NCBI RefSeq assembly: GCF_011386835.1
Contig: NC_088799.1
Location: 78,538,227-78,602,226, forward strand
Reading direction: 5' to 3'
DNA: 64,000 bases
From: Chrysemys picta bellii
Lineage: Eukaryota > Chordata > Testudines > Emydidae
A model generated the notes under the pieces. It was not told the DNA's origin. It did no database searches and was given only the letters and a program-made list of their open reading frames with translations. The translations under genes were made by a program, and so were the position numbers. How positions within the stretch are numbered: the stretch's first letter is position 1; each line of letters starts with the position of its first letter. Positions 21,751 through 32,136 of the stretch are shown here, piece after piece.

Positions 21751-21754
21751 CATT

Positions 21755-21918
21755 CTTTAAATCAAGATTGGATATCTGTAAAAGCTAGGTTCTTGTTCCA
21801 CCTGAAGTTAAAGGCTTGATGAAAAAATTACTGGATGAAATTCTATGGCCTGTGTTACTCAAAAGATCAAACTAGATTATCATAATTGCCTCATCTAGCC
21901 TTAATCTATGAATTCATA
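21755..21918 (+). mobile_element. CR1 3' end, diverged
   Basis: TTTAAATCAAGATTGGAT, then TTCTATGGCCTGTGTTACTC and a tail of ATCTATGAATTCATATG, as in the CR1 3' untranslated region. Confidence 0.7.
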
Positions 21919-21919
21919 T

Positions 21920-23250
21920 GTTCAACATGAAAGAATTAATGTAGCACTTAGTGGGGTTGTTCTACAGGGAACTGGAGGCCAAGTGGCAGTGAAAGGACAG
22001 AGTTATTGTTGATGGGTGAACTCAAATGAGTATTTCTTGGTTGGAACATTTGAAGTACATAAATCACAATAGATCACATGAGACTATGTATATGTGTGTG
22101 AAATTGTATTACTTATTGCCAATAACATTAAGTCTGCTAAGGCCCACTGGAACACAGTTCCATGGTATTCTCAAGGACATGTGGTGCCCTTCTGGGGAGA
22201 CTTTTGGATATTGGGAAAATATTTTGATGTGAGACCTAGTCACTGAGTCTAAAATGTGTTAAATCCAGAAATAAATATTGATCTAGCATCTGAATCCAAC
22301 AAAAGGCAATTATATTTTGATGATTATACAAGACTGGAGGGGAAAAATCCATACAGACATTGAGTATAAACAACCTTTTCTCCTTAGAACAGGCTAATTT
22401 TCTCTCTTCCTTCCCCCTCGTATTACATTAAAATAGATATTGTTACTAATTAAGAGCCTTGTACATGCTGAATTCTTACTTCAGGTGTTAAGATAAAAGT
22501 AGATTACTCAAAAGTAGCATGAATGTTCATAAAAATTAGTAAAATTATTTCTATCAGGAAAAATCTGGCTCAAAATACAGTACAAACGCTGATAAAACAT
22601 CTGTCAAAAGCACTGCTGCTTTTCTGTGGAGTGTTTTTTCCCAAGATGTTTTTATTAGTTGTCACTTCTTTTCATGAAAAACTCGCTGTGCTACTTTCTT
22701 TAGACCATTCAGCTGTGAATATAAATGACTGGATTTTTTTTTAATTTTACAAGTCTGCCTATGACTTTATAATATCCACATTACTTTTCCTAGGAGATTT
22801 ATTTCACTAGAAACTTGTTAATTATTGTAAATTGTTGCTTACTGTTGGTGTTTTATACCAGTTGTGAATTTTTTTATGTTGAAAACAAATGCAAGTTTTT
22901 GCATAAAATAAGAGGTGTAATATCTTGTCAAGGAAAACTAATAATGACTTCATATCATAGCTTCTTGTTAGAGATGTTATGTTAAAGTTTTGATGGCGTT
23001 TCCATTATATAATCCCAGTGGATATACTTTTATTAACTTACTTGGCAAAAGACTCAGTTTGATTTTTTTTTCCTCCCCTTAATCTTAAACACTGCCTATT
23101 AAGCTTAGATACCTTCTGTTAATTTAAGTAAAAGTCTGATATTTACCATTTCCTGTATATTAATATTGCATATACCTTTAACTTTTTGGTTGAAGTAAAA
23201 TATATGACCCCCTCCCTTTTAAAAATTTCATAGTTGAGGAACTAATATCT
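21920..23250. other. intron 1, no gene seen
   Basis: AT-rich and nothing recognised. Confidence 0.4.
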
Positions 23251-23254
23251 AATG

Positions 23255-23576
23255 CAGGGGTTCTCAAACTTCATTGCACTGCAACCCCCTTCTGACAACA
23301 AAAATTACTACACAACTCCAGGAGCAGGGGGGACCAAAGTCTGAGCCCTGCTGCCAGGGGTGAGGGTGGGGGACATAAAGCTGAAGCCCTAGGCCTTCAG
23401 CCCTCAGGTGGGAGGCCTGTAACCTGAGTCTCGCCACCCAAGGCTGAAGCCCTCAGGCTTGGGCTTCAGGCCTGGGGATGGGGCTTGGGCTTCAGCCCCA
23501 ACGCCCAACTAGTCTAATGCCAGCCCTGCCAACACCATTTAAAACGGGGTCCTGACCCATAGTTTGAGAACCACTG
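23255..23576. mobile_element. hAT-type MITE
   Basis: Inverted ends CAGGGGTTCTCAAAC and GTTTGAGAACCACTG enclose a GC-rich interior with AAGCCCTCAGGCTTGGGCTT-type short palindromes. The flanking 8-mers do not match, so the duplication has decayed. Confidence 0.75.
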
Positions 23577-23807
23577 CTACCCATTTCTTGTTATCTGTGT
23601 GGTTGACCCCCCCCCTACTTTTGGACCCCTTGTGTTCATTTAAGCATTTGGTAATACTGGGCCCAAGTCAATGGGAATTCATAATAATCGCAGCAGCGTG
23701 TGTTAGAGAATTTTGGGAGCAAGAGAGAAGGGAAGGCTGGTGTTTCAGCCGTCAGTCTCTGTGTTTTTCCTGTATCTGCAAGTGAGGTCAGTCACAATGC
23801 TATATAC

Positions 23808-24115
23808 CAGAGGTCGGCAACCTTTCATAAGTGGTGTGCCGAGTCTTCATTTATTCACTCTAATTTAAGGTTTTGCGTGCCAGTAATACATTTTAACGTT
23901 TTTTAAAGGTCTCTTTCTATAAGTCTATGATATATAACTAAACTATTGTATGTAAAGTAAATAAGGCTTTTAAAATGTTTAAGAAGCTTCATTTAAAATT
24001 AAATTAAAATGCAGAGCCCTCCGGACCAGTGGCCAAGACCTGGGCAGCGTGAGTGCCACTGAAAATCAGCTCACGTGCCGCCTTCAGCACACGTGCCATA
24101 GGTTGCCTACCCCTG
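23808..24115 (+). mobile_element. hAT-type MITE, GGTCGGCAACC family, copy 1
   Basis: 308 bp with ends CAGAGGTCGGCAACC and GGTTGCCTACCCCTG and a perfect 8-bp duplication CTATATAC (23800-23807, 24116-24123). It is collinear with the copy at 33,321. Confidence 0.9.
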
Positions 24116-24632
24116 CTATATACAGTATTTGTTTTGTGGGAAGCTAGTCATATAGACTTCTCTCTGTTTTTCTTAGAAGCCTTTGTAATAGAGACTGCCT
24201 ATGGAAAATGTTGCTTTCTTTTGTAACTTTTCTTTTTAAATATGATTACCTGATTTATACCATCAGAATATTGAATTACTCAAGTGTACTTCTGATGGGG
24301 AAGTTTAAATAGGAAACTTTTTTTTACCTACTTACTTTTACCTGATCTTCTAGTAGTGTGAGAGAAAGTTTATGAATCTTTATATATTATGCATACAACA
24401 CATAGGGTATCTAAGTTTAGCTGCCTCAATTCTGTGTAAACAGTAATCCAGCATTCTAGAATTCAACTCTTGGGAGGCTATAGGAGAATCTTCCTAAATG
24501 TTAATTTGGCTGGCAATCTCAAAAATGCCAGTGTTGAAAGGGATTGAAAACTGTATTAGAACAAAGCAGCATAATACAGAAGTAAATGTGTGACCATAAC
24601 GTGTACATATTACACTGCACTTAATCCAGATA

Positions 24633-24828
24633 CACCTCTACCCTGATATAACCTGACCGATATAACACGAATTCGGATATAATGCGGTAAAGCAGTGCTC
24701 GGGGGGGAGGGGGGGGGGTTGCTGTGTGCTCCGGCGGATCAAAGCAAGTTCGATATAACACGGTTTCACCTATAATGCGGTAAGATTTTTTTGGCTCCCG
24801 AGGACAGTGTTATATTGGAGTAGAGGTG
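24633..24828. mobile_element. Tc1/mariner (pogo/Tigger-like) MITE
   Basis: Ends CACCTCTACCCTGATATAAC and GTTATATTGGAGTAGAGGTG are inverted repeats flanked by TA on both sides. Internal CGATATAACACGAATTCGG and CGATATAACACGG repeats are present. Confidence 0.82.
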
Positions 24829-25542
24829 TAGTTTAATGAACTACTACACAAAGTTGAAACAAAAATGTGAGGCTTGCTGATGCTTGTTGAAGTATTGTTG
24901 AATGCAAACATAACCAAGTTTTTTCAATTGTTGTACCTTCCATAATAAAGTCTACCAGAACCAAAGATACTTAGATACAAAAGTTAGAATATTTGATTTA
25001 ATTGTATTTTACTATTTTTCACTTTTCAAGCACATTTGCCAAATTATATGTGCAGTTGACTTCAGTTACTAAAGTTTAAAAAGAATATGTACTGAAAATA
25101 ACTTGAGTAACTACTTTTAGGGATGGATGATGCATTTTGATGTTTTACTGGTTTTAAGATTCTGTTACCAAAACCGTGCTGTTGATGGCTTGTTTGTGGG
25201 AAGCACTGCAGATTGGTAGACTAAATCAAAACTCTATTTCTTGTGGGTATCAAAAGAATATAGAAGCCTTGTTTCTTTATTTTAAAAAATAGCAGAGTGC
25301 ATCTTATACCAGACTTTAATTCATACTCCAACTAAACAAAGGTTTGGAAACAGATCCTCCAATTAATACATCATTTGGAAACCTCTGTAGAGAAATGAAT
25401 CTGGCAAGAATTACATTTGTAAAATCTAATTTTACTAAAATTAACAAGTTAAATTGCATACTGACTTGAAAGCCTACACTGTACGGTGACAGAGTCCCAG
25501 AAAATGTAGCTACTGCCCACTGATTAATTCTCGGAATATGCT

Positions 25543-26627
25543 TGTGACATTCCCTAGGGTACAATCTGGACTGTTGAACAACTGTCTCCTCAATTTTCCA
25601 AAATGGGGTGCCTTTTACACTACTTCGCTATGAGAGCAACCACTCCTTGTCTGCTCATGCTCAGCCTCTAGCATGTAAATTACTCCCAGTGGTGGTATTT
25701 GAGTGCTCTAGCCCGCCACTCCTGAATTATATTACAGTACAGAGCGACACTAGCAAATTCCCTGTCCCAGACTTCTCCCTAGAAATGTGGTGCTTGTACT
25801 GCACATTACCCTCCTGGACAATACAAGCTCATTAAAAATCCATTATTTAATTAAGAGAAAATTATCTGCACAAACCTTATCTCAAATGGAGTTTCCCAAC
25901 CAACTTCAGTCCAAACACACACTGGTTTAGATAAAACAAGTTTAACTACAGAAAGATAGATTAATGCCTTGTAATCACTTAGTCAGAATTGGTTATAAAG
26001 AAATAAAAGGTAAAATGCAAACTAATACCTAACTTAACAAGCTAAGTGAATTCAAATTGAAAGTCTATCTTACCACATGTTCTAGTAGTTTTACTGGCTG
26101 AATCTTTCAGCCAGGATCTCTCCCCAACCTGTTTCCTATATACCTCAGGTATTGTGGTTGCTGTGAGTAGACCTAAAGGGAGAGAGGATTTGTCTTCTCT
26201 GGTCTCACCTTTTATAATTATTTGCCTCTTTGAAAATCATCTCCAGCTGAGGTTCATGACACAGTCTGTTTGCATGGGAACCTCAAGCTGTTCTAATGCC
26301 AAAATGTAAATTTCTCACTTACACCCTTTGGCCAAAGAATGGCTGCTTAACCAGGCGATAGTCCATTTGATTATGTTGACACCTGGCTGTGGTGTAAGTG
26401 TGCGTTTTGTCTTTGAGGAACTGGTTTGTGCATGCTTTTCTAAACTTGGAATATGTCTCAATAATGTTATCTTATAACTTTTACGTGCAATGTTGTCACC
26501 TATTTTGTCAGAACAATAATGATTGGCACATCAGGTCTTCAAATGATCCCTCACAAGGCATACTTTGTACAAAATCCGTTATAGTTTTGTTGTAAAAGGG
26601 GTGAATTTAGGGATACAGACTGTCACA
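25543..26627. mobile_element. solo LTR
   Basis: 1085 bp starting TGTGACATTCC and ending GACTGTCACA, so it has TG...CA ends within a 7-bp inverted pair TGTGACA/TGTCACA. A perfect 5-bp duplication ATGCT flanks it (25538-25542, 26628-26632). No internal retroelement genes adjoin it, so it is a recombined solo copy. Gypsy and retroviral origins cannot be separated from the sequence alone. Confidence 0.78.
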
Positions 26628-26989
26628 ATGCTTTTGCAACTTGGAAAACTACAAAATAGCACAATCCATGATGGAATTAGTTTCCTGCTTCACATTGACC
26701 TAAATCAGAATTTTGGAATTTGTGTATTAGTTCATCTTTTATTAATAGTAAAAGGGTGGCCTGTGGATTTATTCAGTGCAAATAGCTTTCTCAAGCCTTA
26801 CAAAAACTAATTTTTACCAAACCAGAACTTGGATATTAAGCTAATAATTTATCAAGTTTAATCATTGCACTATTTCGTTGCAGTATTGGCCAACAGACTA
26901 AGCTAGACTCACTTAATAAATTTTGTTAAAATAGCATATCCCACCAATGACAAATGGGGTTGAAGTTTTGGAAAGTAAAGTTTCTTCTT

Positions 26990-27510
26990 CGAGTGATGGT
27001 CCCTGTTGATGCGCATCATGCGCTTAGAGCCACTAAACTTGAAAGTATTGTCCATTGGTCTGTGCACGAACCCTGGCTCGCATCATGCCTCTGACTGAGG
27101 GGATAAGAGCAGGGCAGACAGACTGCCTCTCCAGTTCCTTCTCCCACCACATGGTCTGAGTCGGGATCTTTAGTGTCTGCAGCTTTGGCTTCGTTTTACT
27201 AAATAAAAATCATCTAGTTTGTAAATACTGTAGTTTTAACAGTTTACCTGTTTAGCATTAGATTAGTCATGCTCAGGGAGTCATGGCTCTATACATCAGG
27301 GGTCCCTAGGGAGGTCCAGAATACCATCAAGGACCTCCCCTTCGATTAATTGCACCTCTTCAATAGAAGACGATGAGTCCCTCCATACCTTGAAAGATTC
27401 CAGGGCTACCCTCTGCTCGCTGAGGATATACACGCCTGCCCTTAAGAGGAGGTTTCACCACCGATCTGTCAAATCTAGACATATGGATCAGCAGTACTAT
27501 TACTGCCCTT
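26990..27510 (+). mobile_element. LTR or DIRS-like retroelement fragment
   Basis: Begins with CTTCTTCGAGTGATGGTCCC, a recurrent leader in reptile retroelements, and continues into a gag-like stretch. One frame reads DESLHTLKDSRATLCSL followed by a basic segment. Class assignment is tentative. Confidence 0.4.
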
Positions 27511-27720
27511 CTCCAGGCCTCTGGGATCTTAACTATTCCCATAAGTTGTTGAAGATAATTGCTAACGGTTCCAAGATTGCTTTCACTGGTTCCTTAAGTA
27601 CTCTATGACAAATTTCATCAGGCCCTGCCCACTTGCATACATCTGACTTACTAAATATATTTTAACCTGTTCTTTTCCTGTTCTGGCTTGTGGTTCTTTC
27701 CCTAGCGTAAGCTTTGTTCC
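27511..27720 (-). mobile_element. CR1 reverse transcriptase fragment
   Basis: The minus strand encodes KWAGPDEICHRVLKEP and then an AIIFNNLWE-like stretch, matching the N-terminal CR1 reverse transcriptase segment with the GPDG(I/F)HPR motif. It is internal to the element and lacks both ends. Confidence 0.65.
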
Positions 27721-27843
27721 AAACTGTTAATGCAAGAAATACAAAGTTGCAGCACTTAGTACATAGGGCCTTGATTATAACTGGTGCCTCTAGATACCAC
27801 TGTAACAGAAGAAATAATAGGGCTGTGAATTCTTACTATATAC

Positions 27844-28279
27844 CAGGGATCTCAAACTCAAATGACCACGAGGGCCACATGAGGACTAGTACATTGGCAT
27901 GGGAGCCGCATCACTGACGCCTCCCCCCGCCCCTGCCTCTTCCCACCCCTTCCCCGCCCCATTCCAACCCCTTCCCCAAAGTCCCCACCCCAACTCCGCC
28001 ACCTCCCTGCCCCTATTCCAGCCCCTTCCCCAAATTTCCGCCGCCTCCCCTGAGCGTGCGGCTTCCCGCTCCTCCCTCCTGGAAAGTGCTAAGCTGTTTG
28101 GCAGTGAGAAGCGCCTGGAGGTAGGCAGAGGAGCGGGGACGCGGCGGGGGTGGGGGGGGGCGGCAGGTGAGTGGAGCTTGGCGGACGCAGGAAATAACTT
28201 GCGGGGGTTGCGGGGAGCTTGGCGGGCCGAAGCAAATAACTCCGCGGGCTGCGTGGAGCCTGCGTCTTTCATACCCCCG
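27844..28279. mobile_element. hAT-type element, GC-rich interior
   Basis: 436 bp starting CAGGGATCTCAAACTC and ending CATACCCCCG, with a perfect 8-bp duplication CTATATAC (27836-27843, 28280-28287). The C-rich interior explains the overlapping open frames on both strands. Confidence 0.82.
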
Positions 28280-28289
28280 CTATATACAG

Positions 28290-29380
28290 TATATAATCAG
28301 AAAAATTGATTTGGGACACCACAGGACATGAGTGAGTAAAGGCTGAAAACTTGTATTTTACTACACTGATTACTTTCATGCTGCAATAATGTAGCATTTA
28401 AAAATTGTCAATAGAAGTACACCTTCAGACATAAGAGCATTCTGAATTAAGGCTGCCACAACATAGTAGTATTTATATTTGAAATTTCCTCGAGGTTGCA
28501 GTATTCCCCAGGATACATTATTTTATGTTAGAAGTTTGAGACTGGGATAGAAACTTTAAATATTTATTTGAAGTTGCAGGTGTTAGGATAATTTGTATAC
28601 CTATTTTTACAATTTGATATTTTTATTCATTATTTGAATGCTGTTTCCATAAGGGTTTTTTCTTAGCTGTTAAGTATTTATTTCCATCTTCTGATATGAC
28701 TGATTCTTAGATCAGACAGTTTTGCAAAATTTTGGATGACTCATGTATGCTAAAATCATGCTATGGATAATTTTAATTATTTAGCTTTAAACCAATAAAA
28801 ACAGGAGTTGTACAGTGAAAGCCATGTGACTTTCTTACTTTAAGGATTGCTAATGGCAACATTACAATACAGTTATTTTACGTGGAATAATTATATGCAA
28901 TCAGATATCAGTACATTTTGTTTGCAGCAGATCAAAAATATCACTTAGTGAACGATTATTTTATTCAGGATGCAAGTAACTTACTAATGTTGGCATGCTT
29001 AAAATAAACTTTGTGGGACAATTTCTGCCCTCACACCTGTGCAGTCCCATTTGTTCTCTTAAAATTCCTTTGCTAAAAGCAAAGCTAAAAGGTGTTTGAT
29101 GTCCAGTTACATTATTTGTATTTGGTACTGTTTGATATTTCATAATACTGTGCTGTGAGAAGTTACAGTAGCTTTGAACTAAAACTACTACTATGTCAAT
29201 TATCATGGGAACTTCCTCTGAGTGAGGGAATGTTTTTCAGTTAGATGCTGTAGGTCTCTTTGACCTTGTATGCACCAAGGATTTCAGGGATTTCTCCCAC
29301 CTTCACTGTAGAGCTACTCTGAACACGGTTAGATGGCATGGTGACAAACTACATCAGTCACTCTACATTAGTGCTCCTAC
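28290..29380. other. intron 1, no gene seen
   Basis: AT-rich and nothing recognised. Confidence 0.4.
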
Positions 29381-29387
29381 CATTGCT

Positions 29388-30748
29388 TAGGGTTACCATA
29401 TTTAAACCTTAAAAAAGGAGGACACTCCACAGGGCCCTGGCCCCGCCCCTTCCCAAAAGTCCCCACCCCTTCCCCTGAGCGCCCCACATTCCCCCTCCTC
29501 CCAGCCACGCGAAGCTGTCCGAGCGCTACCGGCTTCATGGTTTGCCGGGCAGCCCCCAGATCTCCAGACCCTGCGCCCCCGGCCGGGTGCTTCCCCAGCA
29601 CAGCCGGAGCCCGGGAGGGGAAGCGCCCGGCTGGGGGCGCAGGGTCTGGAGATTTGGGGGCTGCCCGGCAAACCGTGAAGCCGGTAGCGCTCGGGCAGCT
29701 CCGCTCTTCAGCTGCACAGAGCTGAGGTGTCTGGGGGGAGCTGCAGGAGTGAGGTCAGGGCAGAGTGAAATGAGGGATGATTTTGCTGCTACACCTATTG
29801 GCGGGGATGATCCTATATGCTGTGGTGCGGCAGGGCGCTATCTGATAGGGATGTGTATTTAATTGTTGTCAGGGGGCCCAGGGCTGGTTTCTAGCACTCT
29901 TTTTTTATGACTGAATCCAAATGAACAAATACAAGCTAGATTATTAGTCATTTTAGTGCATGCAGGTGAACTGAGCACCCCAGTGAAACTACAACCCTCA
30001 GCGATCACCTCTTCAGCCTCCTGCTTTAAACCATCATCCTGCAAACCCTGGCACAGCCACTCAACTTCAGATTGGGGGCCCACTCACACGTGTAAAGTTA
30101 AGCACATGGGTCAGCCTTGCCTTAAGTAACAAGGATCCCAGGTGCTGCTGGCCAGTGTCCCAGGTAAATGACAAGAAAACGCAAAGGGCAGAGCTGTGGC
30201 TTGGCTGAACAGCTCCCAACACGTTTCGAAAGCGCCCCAAGCTGCCGATAGGTCTGTGCAGCTGGGTTTGCTCACTGCAGCCCGTGCTGGCAGCCAAAGG
30301 GTTACCGCCGGCTCATCCCAGCAGACACTTTTGTTGAGCTTTGCAAAATTGTGCCCCGTCCACTGTGTCTCCGAGTGTCTCTGAGCTGCCCTCTGGGGGA
30401 TGGAGGCAGCGGGAGGTAAGCCTGGGGGCCGGCAGGCGGGTCTCGTTTGCAGGCTGTGGCTGTGCTCAGCTGCCCAGAGGCTGCTGCAGCCAGGCTGATT
30501 AAGCACCTTCCCGGCGGGCTGCTCCCGGCGCTCTCAGCCTGTGCACAATGGCCAGCCACAGAGCCTGCCAGCCCCGCGCCGCACCCAGCTCTGTCCCGAG
30601 CTCCCGGAGCTGGCTGCTCTCTCTGCTCTCCCCCCCCCAAGAACACTTTCCCGGACATGTTCAGCTTTTTGGCAGTTCCCCCCAGATGGGGATTTGAGTA
30701 CCAAAAAGCCGGACGTGTCCGGGAAAAAACGGACGTATGGTAACCCTA
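29388..30748 (-). mobile_element. hAT-like TAGGGTTACC element with extra cargo
   Basis: 1361 bp with ends TAGGGTTACCATA and TATGGTAACCCTA. Flanks CCATTGCT and CCATGGTG agree at 5 of 8 positions, which suggests an aged duplication. Both ends match the 580-bp element at 35,879 in reverse. A large hairpin (29,521-29,692) is shared with that copy. About 0.9 kb of the interior (29,700-30,630) is absent from the short copy; it is GC-rich in its second half and of unknown origin. Confidence 0.75.
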
Positions 30749-31720
30749 CCATGGTGTAAATGCATCATTAAGTGTTGAAATAATCACAGGAATCATTTTT
30801 TCCCAATATGGAGTGTGATGCAGCAGACTAAAAGAGAACTTACTATTATACACTGAGTTAACTCAGTCTATGCAAGATGCTAATTTAATAAACTGAAATA
30901 CTCAAGGCTGCATTGTAGTAATCTGTCTAAATTGTAGAAGGTGGAGAGGGAGAAAGAAATATCAGCGAAATGTAATACAGCATTTCCTGTATCCTGTTAT
31001 CCTATGCAGCACATTAGACCTCATAAATATACAATAGAGACCCCAGAATTGTGCAGCACTCCTCTTTCCTTCTCCAATGCGGCCATCCCAGTCCAGTCAG
31101 TCTTTCTTGCTACTAACTTTTTGATTTATTTTATGCTGCCTCTAAACTTTACTTTTTCAGTTTGTGGCAGACATTTCTATTGATAACAAGCAACTGCATT
31201 GTAAAAACTCTTAGAGGTTTGTACCACTCTGTGAGCTAAACTGGCGACTTAGAAACTTAATTCTTTCTATTGAAGCTTAAATTCTGGAGCGTAAAAATTC
31301 AGCAATTTTAAAATAACCCACCTTTATGCAGTAATTTACATGGCTGTGAAACTGTATTACACACAGGGCCCTAGTTAGTTATTTACTTCTGATGTCTCCG
31401 TGATAGTGCTGTTTCAGTTTAAAGATGCATATAATGAATTTCAGGAACTTACTTACAGAAGTAAGGTTCTGTATGGCACAAGTCTGTTCCTTAGCATCAC
31501 GCTCAAGAAAATGTTTTGGGCTTTTAGTGTGTCTGTAATGTAGTGGGCCTACAGATACACCCAATAAATATTGCTCCAAATTCAAACCTGTTAAATATCC
31601 TTGGAATTACCAATAATTTGTGCATTTTTTAAAGTTGCAGTGATTTTGAAAATGGCTCTTGTAGTAACTTTTTTCGTCTCAAATTGAAATGACTTTAACA
31701 TCTTTGGGATAATTGTTTTT

Positions 31721-31747
31721 TTGTGTGTGTGTGTGTGTGTGTGTGTG
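31721..31747. repeat. (TG)n microsatellite
   Basis: An uninterrupted TG run preceded by a T-tract. Confidence 0.9.
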
Positions 31748-31995
31748 GAATAAGGAAGTCGTCTTTTTGTTCTTGGGACTTTCAAATGTCAGTGAGTTGG
31801 TATGAGTGGTGTAAGTAAAGGAACCAATTAATATAAAAAAAATCTTTCTTCTGAAGAAGAGAATCTACGCTGCTATATTTTTCTTTTCAAAGATAGACAC
31901 CTCATATGAAGGACAAACTTCTATAAAAATGAGGCTAGTAAGAAAGTTATTAAAATAAAAAAGCTCCTGATCTTGATTCTGTATTTTCATTTCAG

Positions 31996-32136
31996 CAGGT
32001 GGTTGATGTGCGACGCTGTCAATGAATGGTTATTTTAGCCATGATGGCCGACCAGCCGCCTCCATTAGAAGCCACACCTATAATGAACGAAGTGCCACTT
32101 CTACCTCATATGGTTAATGGGGACAGCATACAACAG
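31996..32136 (+). CDS. FNDC3C1: FNDC3 exon with start codon; GC splice donor
   Basis: The acceptor TTTCAG ends at 31995; a second CAG follows at once (31996-31998), giving a tandem acceptor. Coding begins at 32026 (MVILAMMADQPPPLEATPIM) or 32041. It encodes residues 1-37, ending DSIQQ. The donor is CAG|GCAAGT, a GC rather than GT donor, with the strong surrounding consensus usual for GC-AG introns. The join to the next exon (DSIQQ-VILVQ) matches the family. Confidence 0.85.
32006..32038 (+). promoter_or_regulatory. upstream ORF overlapping the FNDC3 start
   Basis: ATG at 32006 opens a 10-codon frame (MCDAVNEWLF) that stops at 32038. It overlaps the ATG at 32026 in another frame and ends two bases before the ATG at 32041. 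Such an arrangement usually lowers or steers initiation. Confidence 0.55.

Noticed and set aside
23247..23584. An 8-bp duplication around the hAT MITE at 23,255
   Set aside because: Flanking 8-mers ATCTAATG and CTACCCAT do not match, so none is claimed.
29377..30759. Several 70-131-codon open frames on both strands
   Set aside because: They lie within the TAGGGTTACC element and its hairpins, with no homology and no consistent splicing.
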